A stretch of DNA of 64,000 nt from Pseudobowmanella zhangzhouensis (GTDB lineage Bacteria; Pseudomonadota; Gammaproteobacteria; Enterobacterales; Alteromonadaceae), in the NCBI RefSeq assembly GCF_042662685.1, contig NZ_JBHSYO010000015.1, forward strand, positions 210,342 to 274,341. The letters run 5' to 3'. The notes beneath the pieces were generated by a model, which worked only from the letters and a program-made list of their open reading frames with translations, was not told the origin of the DNA and ran no database searches. Below are positions 43,614 to 52,809 of the stretch, piece by piece (position 1 is the stretch's first letter; the number at the start of each line of letters is the position of its first letter). The position numbers and the translations under genes were made by a program.

Positions 43614-43669
43614 TCGGACGTTGTTTTAAGGCATAATCGACTAGCAGCGACCCAATCGGAAGGTGATCT

Positions 43670-44350
43670 ATGCCGTTCAAACGTGCCCGACATGATGACG
43701 AAAAACACGCCAGACGCCTGTCTATCCTCAATGCTGCGCAAACGCTGTTTGATATCGAAGCCGGTCAATTGCCCACCGTTTCGCAAATCAGTAAACAGGC
43801 CAATATCGCCAAAGGTACGCTTTATCTGTATTTCCGCAGCAAAGAAGAAGTCTTCCTTGGTTTGCTGGAAAAAATCTATATGGAGTGGTTTGCCACTCTG
43901 GAGCTTGCGCTCAGCCTGCCCGACTCTAACCGCAACAACATCATCGAGCACATTTGTTCTTTTGTAGAGTTGCGCCCGGAATTTCTGCAATTAACTGCCA
44001 TTAGCCGCAGTATGATTGAGCCAAACACCTGTGATGAAGTGCTGACCGCGCATAAAACCCGCTTGCATAAAGCCTTATTGAAATCCGCGTATGCTCTGGC
44101 AGGGGTGATCCCGGAACTTTCTGAGCGTGAAGCCGCCAACCTGATGGTACGTAGTTATGCCATGCTACAGGGTCTGTGGCTGATGTGTTATCCGGCCACC
44201 AATTCAGTACAAATTCTGGAAAAGCATAATTTGTTTACCCTGCGCCCCGACTTTGGCGAGCAGGCGCGTAAAGCGCTTTCTGCCTTGTGGCGAGAGCCCT
44301 TACCTGGCACTAAACCCTCGGCATTAAAAAACACCTTATTTGCCCATTAA
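43670..44350 (+). CDS. TetR-family transcriptional regulator
   Basis: 226 aa. HTH: VSQISKQANIAKGTLYLYFRSKEEVFLGLL, given here in part as ANIAKGTLYLYF. The C-terminal domain has the WFATLELAL, FVELRPEFLQL and MVRSYAMLQGLWLM helices of the TetR_C group with membrane-lipid or solvent-response regulators. GAAGGTGA precedes ATG. Targets unknown. Confidence 0.9.
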   Translation: MPFKRARHDDEKHARRLSILNAAQTLFDIEAGQLPTVSQISKQANIAKGTLYLYFRSKEEVFLGLLEKIYMEWFATLELALSLPDSNRNNIIEHICSFVELRPEFLQLTAISRSMIEPNTCDEVLTAHKTRLHKALLKSAYALAGVIPELSEREAANLMVRSYAMLQGLWLMCYPATNSVQILEKHNLFTLRPDFGEQARKALSALWREPLPGTKPSALKNTLFAH

Positions 44351-44428
44351 GTCTCTTTTAACAACACCTGATGACCCGTGCAGAGATTCAGGTAAAATGT
44401 GCGTGTTTTAGTTCATTTATGTTGTTGT

Positions 44429-44755
44429 ATGTCTGCCAAAAACAAACCCCTGTTTAAAATCCAATTTATCAGCAACGGCGAACGTTACGAGCTGTATGTG
44501 CGTGATCTGAGCCAAGCCAGTCTGTTTGGTTTTATAGAAATCGGTGATTTTGTGTGGGACACCCATACATCCTTAGTGCTTGACCCCAGTCACGAAAAAC
44601 TCAAAGATGAGTTCGCCAATGTCACCCGCACCTATATCCCCATGCATAATGTGTTGCGAATCGATGAAGTGGAAAAGCAAGGCACGGCCAAAATCAGCGT
44701 ATTAAGTGATAAGGTCACCGCATTTCCTACTCCGATTTATACACCCAAGGGATAA
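44429..44755 (+). CDS. DUF1820 family protein
   Basis: 108 aa. ATG 44429 gives the family start (SAKNKPLFKIQFIS...). Beta-rich with LYVRDLSQASLFGFIEI and a C-terminal PMHNVLRIDEVEKQG; similar proteins of about 105 residues occur in pseudomonads and other gammaproteobacteria without known function. Cytoplasmic. Confidence 0.8.
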   Translation: MSAKNKPLFKIQFISNGERYELYVRDLSQASLFGFIEIGDFVWDTHTSLVLDPSHEKLKDEFANVTRTYIPMHNVLRIDEVEKQGTAKISVLSDKVTAFPTPIYTPKG

Positions 44756-44797
44756 GATGGCGCAGGCGCTGCCCTGCCAAAGACCAAAGGAGTTGAG

Positions 44798-46531
44798 ATG
44801 AAAAAAATAATAACCCTGTGTGCCAGTCTATTCTTGCTGGCTCAAGCCCATGCCAACCCTGCCTTTGAACAATTACTGGATGATATCTGGCAATTTGAAC
44901 TTCGCACTGACCCTATCAATGCGACCCGCCACGGGGTGAAAGGGTTTGAAGACAAGTTACGTGATCTGTCGGCAGCCACATTACAAAGCCAGTACGAGGC
45001 CAGACTGACTTTACGGGCTCGTCTGCTGCAGGTGGATGACAATATGCTGAGTGAAGACGAGCGTATCAGTAAAACCATCCAGTTACGTGAACTGAACAAT
45101 GCCATTGATGAATACCGTTTTCACGCGCATTTCGTCCCGCTGACCTCGGAATACGGCTTTCATAATGAACTGGCATTTTTACCGTCAAGCAGCCCACTGC
45201 ATACGGTGGAAGATTACCGCCACTATCTGACACGCCTGACCCACATCCCGCGTTTTATTCAGCAAAACATTGACTGGATGAAACAAGGTATCGCGGCGGG
45301 CATGACCCAGCCACAGGCGGTTCTGGCGGGCTATGAAGACAGCATCAGTGCCTTCGTGCACACCGATGCAAAAGACAGTGTGTTCTATCAGCCGTTTATT
45401 TCACTGGATAAGTTTCCTGCCGACACCGCACAGCAGCTGCGTGAGCAGGCGCAAAACGTGATTAAACAGCAGGTCATGCCGGCCTATCAGCAGTATTACG
45501 ACTTTTTCACCACACAGTATTACCCGGCCGCCAAGCAAGATATTGCAGCCGCCAATTGGCCAGAGGGTAAGGCCTATTATCAAAACCGTATCAAGCACTA
45601 CACCACTACGGATCTGGACGCAGAGGCCATTCACCAGATTGGCTTAAATGAAGTCAAACGCATTCGTGGTGAAATGCAGACGGTATTGGACAGCCTGAAC
45701 TTCGATGGAGATATCAACGCCTTCATCGCATTTTTACGCACCGATCCGCAGTTCTATGCCAAAAGTGCTGATGAGCTGATGCGCTATGCCGCCTATTTAT
45801 CCAAGCGCATCGATGCCCGTTTGCCTAAGTTATTTTATAAACTGCCGCGTACCCCATATGGTGTTGCGCCGGTACCCGACAGCATTGCCCCCAAGTACAC
45901 GACTGGCCGCTATATTGATCCCAGCCGCGATGATGAGCCTGGTTACTACTGGGTGAATACCTATGCGCTGGACAAACGCCCGCTATATGCACTGCCTGCG
46001 CTAACTCTGCACGAAGCGGTACCTGGCCACCATTTACAGACCTCCTTAGCCCGTGAAATGGACGGATTGCCGCCGATTCGTCGTTACAGTTATATCTCTG
46101 CCTTTGGCGAAGGCTGGGGTCTGTATTCTGAATATCTGGGCAAGGAAGTCGGCTTCTATGAGTCAGCCTATGATGAATTTGGCCGCCTGAGCTATGAAAT
46201 GTGGCGAGCCTGTCGCCTGGTAGTAGATACCGGTATGCATATGATGGGCTGGAGCCGTCAGCAGGCACTGGATTACATGCTGGAAAATACCGCCTTGTCG
46301 GAACACAACATTCGTACTGAGGTCGACCGCTATATTTCCTGGCCGGCACAGGCGCTGTCTTACAAGATGGGTGAAATCACCATCAAGGAATTACGCCGTA
46401 AAGCCGAAGCCGAACTAGGCGACAAATTCGACTTACGCGCTTTCCATGATGCGGTACTGGCACATGGTTCGATTCCGCTGGATGAGTTGCGCCGTCAGGT
46501 GGATAAATTTATCCGCCAGCACAAAGCCTGA
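44798..46531 (+). CDS. DUF885 family secreted metalloprotein (putative peptidase)
   Basis: 577 aa with signal peptide (IITLCASLFLLAQAHA). Largely helical, with the zinc signature HEAVPGHHLQ at residues 405-412, then SAFGEGWGLYSEYLG, whose Glu would be the third ligand. The arrangement resembles M32/M3-like peptidases; activity is not proven for most members. AAAGGAG precedes ATG. Probably lives in the periplasm with the other peptidases of the window. Confidence 0.88.
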   Translation: MKKIITLCASLFLLAQAHANPAFEQLLDDIWQFELRTDPINATRHGVKGFEDKLRDLSAATLQSQYEARLTLRARLLQVDDNMLSEDERISKTIQLRELNNAIDEYRFHAHFVPLTSEYGFHNELAFLPSSSPLHTVEDYRHYLTRLTHIPRFIQQNIDWMKQGIAAGMTQPQAVLAGYEDSISAFVHTDAKDSVFYQPFISLDKFPADTAQQLREQAQNVIKQQVMPAYQQYYDFFTTQYYPAAKQDIAAANWPEGKAYYQNRIKHYTTTDLDAEAIHQIGLNEVKRIRGEMQTVLDSLNFDGDINAFIAFLRTDPQFYAKSADELMRYAAYLSKRIDARLPKLFYKLPRTPYGVAPVPDSIAPKYTTGRYIDPSRDDEPGYYWVNTYALDKRPLYALPALTLHEAVPGHHLQTSLAREMDGLPPIRRYSYISAFGEGWGLYSEYLGKEVGFYESAYDEFGRLSYEMWRACRLVVDTGMHMMGWSRQQALDYMLENTALSEHNIRTEVDRYISWPAQALSYKMGEITIKELRRKAEAELGDKFDLRAFHDAVLAHGSIPLDELRRQVDKFIRQHKA

Positions 46532-46543
46532 TGGCGGACTGAT

Positions 46544-47041
46544 ATGGTTCTGTTATCTGCATTATTGGCCATGAGTGTGGTGTTTGGCCTGGTGTTCTAT
46601 CAACGCACGCAAACCTTGCAGCGTGAGAATGCGTTATTGCAGGGGCATATCAGTCATACCCGCCACGCCAGCAAAGAATCGCTGCGGGTATTACGGGCCA
46701 GCATGACAGAACTACAAAACCAACTGCTCAGTCAGCTCTCGCAAACGCAGTTACGTGGGGTGTTGAGTGAGCATGAATATCACACACTGGACTTTTTGCT
46801 CAGCCACTTATGTGATGTGGTGGTGTTATGCACCGAGAAACAGTTACCGGTTTCGCAGGCATTGCAGTTAATTGGCAAAAAACAGCAGGCCAATCTCAGC
46901 AGCCTGCAGTTATTTGTGCAAAAGCAATCGGCGGATGTGGTCTCGGCCTGGCAATTAAATCAGGTGCCGGCGTTTATTAGCGTCTGTGTCAAACTCAGCC
47001 GCTTTAAGGCCCACATACCGGCGCAGGCGCAGGCTAGTTAG
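46544..47041 (+). CDS. small membrane-anchored coiled-coil protein
   Basis: 165 aa. One N-terminal helix (VLLSALLAMSVVFGLVFY), a Gln-rich helical segment with heptad spacing (about 22-70) and a helical end. No family recognised. It starts 12 bases after the DUF885 stop and overlaps the EVE gene by eight bases tail to tail. Confidence 0.65.
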   Translation: MVLLSALLAMSVVFGLVFYQRTQTLQRENALLQGHISHTRHASKESLRVLRASMTELQNQLLSQLSQTQLRGVLSEHEYHTLDFLLSHLCDVVVLCTEKQLPVSQALQLIGKKQQANLSSLQLFVQKQSADVVSAWQLNQVPAFISVCVKLSRFKAHIPAQAQAS

Positions 47042-47495
47042 CTGCGTCACACAACAACTGCCATTCCTGCGCGACCACCGGCATTATCGATAAGCGGTGG
47101 CCTTTTTTCACGACCCCAAGTTGCTCAATACCGGGCAGGCTTTTAATCTTATCCAGGCTCAATACCCGATTGAATTTACTCACGAATTTCACATCAACCA
47201 TAAACCAGCGCGGGTTATCTGCGCTGGCTTTCGGATCATAATAATCTGACTCAGGATTGAATTGGGTAGGATCCGGATACCCGCTTTTCACCACCTCAGC
47301 AATCCCGGCAATACCAATCTGCTTGCAGCTACTGTGGTAAATAAACACCTTATCTCCGACCTGCACCTCATCGCGCAGGAAGTTTCGTGCCTGATAATTA
47401 CGCACCCCTTCCCAACTGGCGGTTTGCTCTGGTGCCTTGGCCAAATCATTGATACCAAACACATCGGGTTCAGATTTAAATAACCAGTATTGCAT
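47034..47495 (-). CDS. EVE-domain protein
   Basis: 153 aa; MQYWLFKSEPDVFGI, WEGVRNYQARNFLRD and VFIYHSSCK are signatures of the EVE (PUA-like) fold, as in human THYN1. EVE domains bind modified bases in DNA or RNA. The gene is divergent to the SOS mutasome with about 150 bases between, but this may be chance. Confidence 0.9.
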   Translation of the reverse strand: MQYWLFKSEPDVFGINDLAKAPEQTASWEGVRNYQARNFLRDEVQVGDKVFIYHSSCKQIGIAGIAEVVKSGYPDPTQFNPESDYYDPKASADNPRWFMVDVKFVSKFNRVLSLDKIKSLPGIEQLGVVKKGHRLSIMPVVAQEWQLLCDAAN

Positions 47496-47600
47496 TTCAT
47501 CTACTCTTTTCTTGCTTGCCTACAGTGTACACAGTCATACAAAAAACTTTTATTTTTCTGCTAGTTAAATCAATCAAATGGATTTTGTAAACGCACCTGA

Positions 47601-47642
47601 TTGCATCTGTGCACAACCACAATATACTGTATATATGAACAG
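47601..47642 (+). promoter_or_regulatory. imuA promoter with LexA box
   Basis: TTGCAT (47601-47606), 16 bases, TATACT (47623-47628), then a LexA box CTGT-ATATATGA-ACAG at 47627-47642 that overlaps the -10 and the expected start point. This fits strong SOS control of imuA-imuB-dnaE2. Confidence 0.9.
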
Positions 47643-47649
47643 CATATTA

Positions 47650-48321
47650 ATGCATTTAAAAAACCGCCGGTTAATCTGGCAGGGACATCAATCCAGCGAT
47701 GATCAAAAGCATCACTGGCACAGTGGTTTTGAGCCATTAGATGAGTTACTGCATGGCGGCTGGCCTAACGATGGCGTGGTGTTACTGCAAAGCGATTGCG
47801 GTATCGGCGAGCTACGCCTGCTGTTGCCAGCCTTACAGCAACGTCAGCAGCAACAGCAACGCTTACTGGCACTGATTGCCCCACCCTATCAGCTAAATGG
47901 CGAACCATTGGCCGCCTGTGGCCTGGATCTAAGCCAGATTTTACTTATTCAGCCAGCCACCAGCCAGCAGGCTTTATGGAGTGCCGAACAGTGTTTAAAA
48001 AGCGGTTGTTGCTATGCCGCCTTGCTCTGGCATGACGCGCTGGAGATCCCACAACTGAAACGCTTGCAGCTCGCTGCCCAGCAAGGTCAGGCAGTGCAGT
48101 TTATTCTGCGTCAGTCATCCGCCTTGCTCAACGCACTCCCTCTGCAATTGAGCTTGCAGTTACAGGCACAACCACAAGGAATTGGCGTAACCGTGCACAA
48201 ACAGCGCGGGCAGCGCAGCGGCCGGCAAACCATGGTTAATATGCAGCGCCACTGGCCACAATTGTGTATGCCGCAACCTGCCAATAACGTGGTGCGACTT
48301 CATCAGCAAAAGGCTGGTTAA
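47650..48321 (+). CDS. imuA: translesion synthesis accessory protein ImuA
   Basis: 223 aa. RecA-like core related to SulA/RecA: WHSGFEPLDELLHGGWP at the start, the degenerate phosphate loop QSDCGIGELRLLLPAL, and the Gln-rich LQQRQQQQQRLL. ImuA supports ImuB and DnaE2 in damage-induced mutagenesis. Two ATGs upstream of this one are open (47578, 47635), but the second lies in the LexA box and near the transcription start, so 47650 is the likely start. Followed by imuB after 13 bases. Confidence 0.88.
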   Translation: MHLKNRRLIWQGHQSSDDQKHHWHSGFEPLDELLHGGWPNDGVVLLQSDCGIGELRLLLPALQQRQQQQQRLLALIAPPYQLNGEPLAACGLDLSQILLIQPATSQQALWSAEQCLKSGCCYAALLWHDALEIPQLKRLQLAAQQGQAVQFILRQSSALLNALPLQLSLQLQAQPQGIGVTVHKQRGQRSGRQTMVNMQRHWPQLCMPQPANNVVRLHQQKAG

Positions 48322-48334
48322 CGCGGCGGCATCT

Positions 48335-49738
48335 ATGACTCAGTTGTGGCTTTATCTGCATTTTTATCAATTGCAGCTGGATAAACTGTTTGTCACCGAT
48401 AACTCGCAAGCTGTCGCCATCGTCGATCCCCGCCAGCACCAGATTGTGCAACGCAACGAGCAAGCCAGTCAGCACGGTATCGAAGTGGGTATGGGGCTCG
48501 CCACAGCCGCCTTGTTACATCAGGATATTCAGGTAATAGCCTACAACAACGAACAGGAACAACAGGCGCTGCAGGAAATCGCCAGCTGGCTGTATTTATC
48601 CACTTCAGATATCAGCTTATATCCGCCCCAAGGCTTACTGTTACGGGTGCATCCGATGCTGATGATGTATCAGGGGCTGGATAATTACTGGCTGGCTATC
48701 GAGCAGCAATTGGCCCGACTGAACATTCACTACCACTATGCCAGCGGACCTTCGCCACTGGCTGCACGTATGTTGGCGATAAACGCGCACAACCAGTTAT
48801 GCGCTGATAAACAGCAAGCAATGCAGATTTTGTATGAGTATCCGTTAAGCCGCAGTGAACTCACGGCAAAACAGCAGGAAAAACTGGCGCGGGTCGGCAT
48901 ACGTACCCTGCAAGATTTAATAAGGTTGCCACTGGCAGATATCGCCAGGCGTTTCGATATTGATCTGGTGAACTATATTGGCCGTCTGCGTGGTGAACTG
49001 CAACATCCACAAACTTTTTACCTGCCACCAGCACGCTTTGAGCAACAACTGCCGTTGCTGTATGAAATTGAGCAGACCCAGTATTTACAAAGACCACTGC
49101 AACACCTGTTCACTCAGTTAGAGCAGTTCTTACGCTGGCGCGACTGCTATTGTACCGAGCTGGAACTGCAACTGATACAACGGGATAACGCCCCGGTCAT
49201 CCTGTCAGTACATAGTGCACAGGGGGATTATCTGGCCGCCACATGGCAAAAACTCACTGCTTTACGGCTGGAAAATATTCAGCTCACTGCACCTGTCACC
49301 GATCTCAAACTGAAGGCCCTGCACATCACCTCTAAAGGCAGTGAAGTGAGTGATCTATTCGATGGTCGTCAGGGCGTGATGCGTCCCCTGCAGCTACTGT
49401 CACTATTGCAAGCCAAATTAGGTCGGGAAGCGGTGTCCAGCCCGGCTGTGGCGGACGATTTTCGCCCGGAGCGCGCCTGTACCTATCTACCCGCCCTGCA
49501 ACAGGCCGACTTACCAGCGCAATTGCATAGTCAGCGCCCCATATTGTTATTACCCAAGCCGCAACCTCTGACAGACAAAGTGCAGGTAATGTATGGCCCG
49601 GAGCGGATCTGTAGCGGATGGTGGGATGAGCAGCCCATATTACGCGACTATTTTATTGCCCGTAGCCCAGATGGCCGCTGGTGCTGGATCTACCGCCAGG
49701 CTGATCAGCGTTGGTTCTTACAGGGGTATTTTGCCTGA
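48335..49738 (+). CDS. imuB: Y-family polymerase-like protein ImuB
   Basis: 467 aa. The order is that of Y-family polymerases (finger/palm, thumb with VGIRTLQDLIRLPLADIARRF, little finger), but the catalytic acids are absent: the N-terminus is LWLYLHFYQLQL where DinB has DMDAF. ImuB links DnaE2 to the beta clamp in other species; the C-terminal tail here is the candidate region for partner binding. The stop overlaps the dnaE2 start (TGATG). Confidence 0.93.
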   Translation: MTQLWLYLHFYQLQLDKLFVTDNSQAVAIVDPRQHQIVQRNEQASQHGIEVGMGLATAALLHQDIQVIAYNNEQEQQALQEIASWLYLSTSDISLYPPQGLLLRVHPMLMMYQGLDNYWLAIEQQLARLNIHYHYASGPSPLAARMLAINAHNQLCADKQQAMQILYEYPLSRSELTAKQQEKLARVGIRTLQDLIRLPLADIARRFDIDLVNYIGRLRGELQHPQTFYLPPARFEQQLPLLYEIEQTQYLQRPLQHLFTQLEQFLRWRDCYCTELELQLIQRDNAPVILSVHSAQGDYLAATWQKLTALRLENIQLTAPVTDLKLKALHITSKGSEVSDLFDGRQGVMRPLQLLSLLQAKLGREAVSSPAVADDFRPERACTYLPALQQADLPAQLHSQRPILLLPKPQPLTDKVQVMYGPERICSGWWDEQPILRDYFIARSPDGRWCWIYRQADQRWFLQGYFA

Positions 49739-52700
49739 TGGCCTATGCCGAGCTGTTCTGTCAGAGTAACTTTTCTTTTTTACAGGGCGCCTCACACCCC
49801 GAGGAATTGGTGCGCCAGGCCTATTTTCATGGCTACCGGGCGCTGGCCATTACCGACGAATGCTCGGTAGCTGGTGTGGTACGTGCTTATACCGAGATAA
49901 AACAAAATCAGTTAGATATTCAGCTGATCGTGGGCAGTTATTTTCAGCTGAGTGAATTACAGATCGTGCTGCTGTGTCCTAATCGACAGGCCTATGCCGA
50001 GCTATGCCGCATCATCACCAATGCCAGAAGGCGGTGTAAAAAAGGTGAGTACCAACTTACTGAATGGGATTTAAAAACCATTAAGCACTGCCTGGTGCTA
50101 TGGTTGCCCATCATGCAGGACAGTGACCATCAATGGGCACGCTGGCTCACCAAACATCATGGCGAACGTTGCTGGCTGGCGGTGCAGCGGCATTTATCCA
50201 CCCATGACCAGCGTTATCTGAACTACTGCCGGCATTTGGCCGAGCAACACCATCTCCCTGTAACCTGCTGTGGTGCGGTATTGATGCATCATAACCAACG
50301 CCTGCCGTTACAGCATGTGCTAAGCGCCATCGGCGCAGGCATGCCAGTACATGCAATGGGTCGAAAACTGCTGCCCAATGGCGAACGCAGCCTGCGTCCG
50401 GTGAGCAAAGTACATAAGTTATTTCCGCCCGACTGGATTGCGCAAACCCTGATGATTGCAACGCGCTGTCAGTTTCAGCTCAGTGAATTACGTTATCAGT
50501 ATCCGGCAGAGCTGGTTCCTCAGGGTAAAACCGCGAGTGAGTACCTGCGTGAACTGGTTGAACTGGGTATTTTACGTCGCTTTGGTGGCGAGCCCGACGC
50601 GCCTATCCGCGCCATTATCGAAAAAGAGCTGCAACTGATTGGCGAACAACAGTACGAGTATTTCTTTCTGACCATCTATGACATCGTGCAGTTTGCCAAA
50701 CAGCGCGACATTTTATATCAGGGCCGCGGCTCGGCAGCCAATTCGGTGGTGTGTTATTGCTTGGAGATCACCGCCGTCGATCCCCGTCAAATCAACGTAT
50801 TGTTTGAACGGTTTATCTCCAAGGAGCGGGATGAGCCACCGGATATTGATGTGGACTTTGAGCATCAACGTCGCGAAGAAATCATCCAGTATATCTATCA
50901 AAAATATGGCCGTGAGCGTACCGCACTGGCAGCCACCGTGATCTGCTATCGCTTTAAAAGTGCGGTGCGGGAAGTGGGTAAGGCACTGGGAATTAATCTC
51001 ACCGAACTGGAATTTTTCATTAAAAATGTGAACCGCCGCGATCGTGCGCAGCCATGGCAGGCACAAATTGCCGGTTTAGGCTTAGATCCCAGCAGCCCGC
51101 AGGGACAGCGTTTTATTCAACTGGTCAGCGAAATCATCGGTTTTCCCCGCCATTTGTCTCAGCATGTGGGGGGCTTTGTGATTTCCGCCGGCCCACTATA
51201 TGAACTGGTACCGGTAGAAAATGCCGCGATGCCGCAGCGCACGGTAATCCAATGGGATAAAGACGATTTGGAAAGCCTGCAATTGCTCAAAGTCGACATC
51301 CTCGCGTTGGGTATGCTCAGTGCCATTCGCCGTGCCCTGCAACTTATCGAGCGACATTATGGGCACTACTGGCAGCTGGCCGATATTACCCGTTTGGGCG
51401 ATGACCGGCAGGTGTATCAAATGGTACAGCGCGCCGATACCGTCGGCGTTTTTCAGATTGAATCACGGGCACAAATGAGCATGCTGCCGCGTTTAAAACC
51501 GGCCAGTTACTATGATTTAGTCATTCAGATTGCCATTGTACGGCCCGGTCCGATTCAGGGTGACATGGTGCATCCGTTCCTACGTCGCCGGGAAGGCCAT
51601 GAAGCGGTGGAATATCCTTCGGAAGAAGTGAAAAGTGTGCTGGCGCGTACCATGGGCGTGCCCATATTTCAGGAGCAGGTCATTCAACTGGCGATGGTCG
51701 CTGCCGGCTTTAGCGGCGGTGAGGCCGATCAGCTACGCCGGGCGATGGCCAGCTGGAAGAAAAATGGCAAGCTACTGCAATTTAAAACCAAGCTGACAGA
51801 AGGCATGCGTCAGCGCGGATACAACGCTGACTTTGCCGAGCGCATCTTTAATCAAATCCTCGGTTTTGGCGAATATGGCTTCCCGGAATCCCATTCCGCC
51901 TCATTTGCCGTACTGGCTTATGTATCCGCCTGGCTGAAACATTACTATCCGGCCGCGTTTTATTGTGCGTTGCTAAATAGCTGGCCGATGGGCTTTTACT
52001 CCCCCTCACAACTGGTACAGGATGCCCGCCGTCATGGCATAACCATCCTGCCGGTATGTATCAATCACTCTGGGTACGAGCACGCCATGTGTTTCCACCA
52101 GCAACGTTGGGCGATTCGCCTCGGTTTAACACAAATCAAAGGGTTGCATGCCAGCAGCGCCGAGCTGATTGAAAGGCAGCGCCCATCTACCGGTTATCAG
52201 CATATCCGCCAGATTCAGGCATTGGGGCTAAACCGCCAGCAGCTCGAGGCCCTGGCCAGTGCCAATGCCCTGGCGAGCTTAAGCGGCGATCGCTTTGCCA
52301 CCCGCTGGACACTGATGGATCAGGAGCCCAGCCTGCCGCTGTTGGCCGACTTACCAGCTCATCACAGCCCGCTGCCCCATCAACCCAATCAGTGGGACAC
52401 CCTGATTGAAGATATCAACAGTACCGGCCTTACCCTGCACCAGCACCCGGTTCGCCTGTTGCGCGACGCCGGATTATTGCCCAAATTTATCACCGCTGGC
52501 GAACTAACCAGCGTGGCACATAAAAGTGTGGTGAGCGTGTGCGGTATAGTAAGCGGGCGTCAAAGCCCGGGCACCGCCAGTGGTGTTACCTTTGTGACAT
52601 TGGAAGACGACACAGGCAACGTGAATGTGGTGGTATGGCTGGCGGTGGCGCGGGCGCAAAAACAGGCGTTGCTTAAAGCCCGCATACTCTTTATCAAAGG

Positions 52701-52809
52701 CATTCTGGAACGCGGCGATGGCGGAGTTGTCCACGTCATCGCCGGACAGTTGCAGGATAAAAGCGCATTACTGGCTCAGTTACACGCTACATCCCGCGAT
52801 TTTCATTAG
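49738..52809 (+). CDS. dnaE2: error-prone DNA polymerase DnaE2 (ImuC)
   Basis: 1023 aa, C-family polymerase of the short DnaE2 type. N-terminal PHP domain (AYAELFCQSNFSFLQGASHP), polymerase core with RGSAANSVVCYCLE and catalytic Asp in PDIDVDFEHQRRE, helix-hairpin-helix part and OB fold near the end (FVTLEDDTGNVNVVV). It extends past lesions under SOS control together with ImuA and ImuB. ATG 49738 overlaps the imuB stop, which is the coupled start; the frame is open for nine more codons upstream. Last four bases overlap the convergent beta-helix gene. Confidence 0.96.
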   Translation: MAYAELFCQSNFSFLQGASHPEELVRQAYFHGYRALAITDECSVAGVVRAYTEIKQNQLDIQLIVGSYFQLSELQIVLLCPNRQAYAELCRIITNARRRCKKGEYQLTEWDLKTIKHCLVLWLPIMQDSDHQWARWLTKHHGERCWLAVQRHLSTHDQRYLNYCRHLAEQHHLPVTCCGAVLMHHNQRLPLQHVLSAIGAGMPVHAMGRKLLPNGERSLRPVSKVHKLFPPDWIAQTLMIATRCQFQLSELRYQYPAELVPQGKTASEYLRELVELGILRRFGGEPDAPIRAIIEKELQLIGEQQYEYFFLTIYDIVQFAKQRDILYQGRGSAANSVVCYCLEITAVDPRQINVLFERFISKERDEPPDIDVDFEHQRREEIIQYIYQKYGRERTALAATVICYRFKSAVREVGKALGINLTELEFFIKNVNRRDRAQPWQAQIAGLGLDPSSPQGQRFIQLVSEIIGFPRHLSQHVGGFVISAGPLYELVPVENAAMPQRTVIQWDKDDLESLQLLKVDILALGMLSAIRRALQLIERHYGHYWQLADITRLGDDRQVYQMVQRADTVGVFQIESRAQMSMLPRLKPASYYDLVIQIAIVRPGPIQGDMVHPFLRRREGHEAVEYPSEEVKSVLARTMGVPIFQEQVIQLAMVAAGFSGGEADQLRRAMASWKKNGKLLQFKTKLTEGMRQRGYNADFAERIFNQILGFGEYGFPESHSASFAVLAYVSAWLKHYYPAAFYCALLNSWPMGFYSPSQLVQDARRHGITILPVCINHSGYEHAMCFHQQRWAIRLGLTQIKGLHASSAELIERQRPSTGYQHIRQIQALGLNRQQLEALASANALASLSGDRFATRWTLMDQEPSLPLLADLPAHHSPLPHQPNQWDTLIEDINSTGLTLHQHPVRLLRDAGLLPKFITAGELTSVAHKSVVSVCGIVSGRQSPGTASGVTFVTLEDDTGNVNVVVWLAVARAQKQALLKARILFIKGILERGDGGVVHVIAGQLQDKSALLAQLHATSRDFH

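Noticed and set aside
47635..47649. ATG 47635 as start of imuA
   Set aside because: It lies in the LexA box and at the expected transcription start, so it would need leaderless translation.
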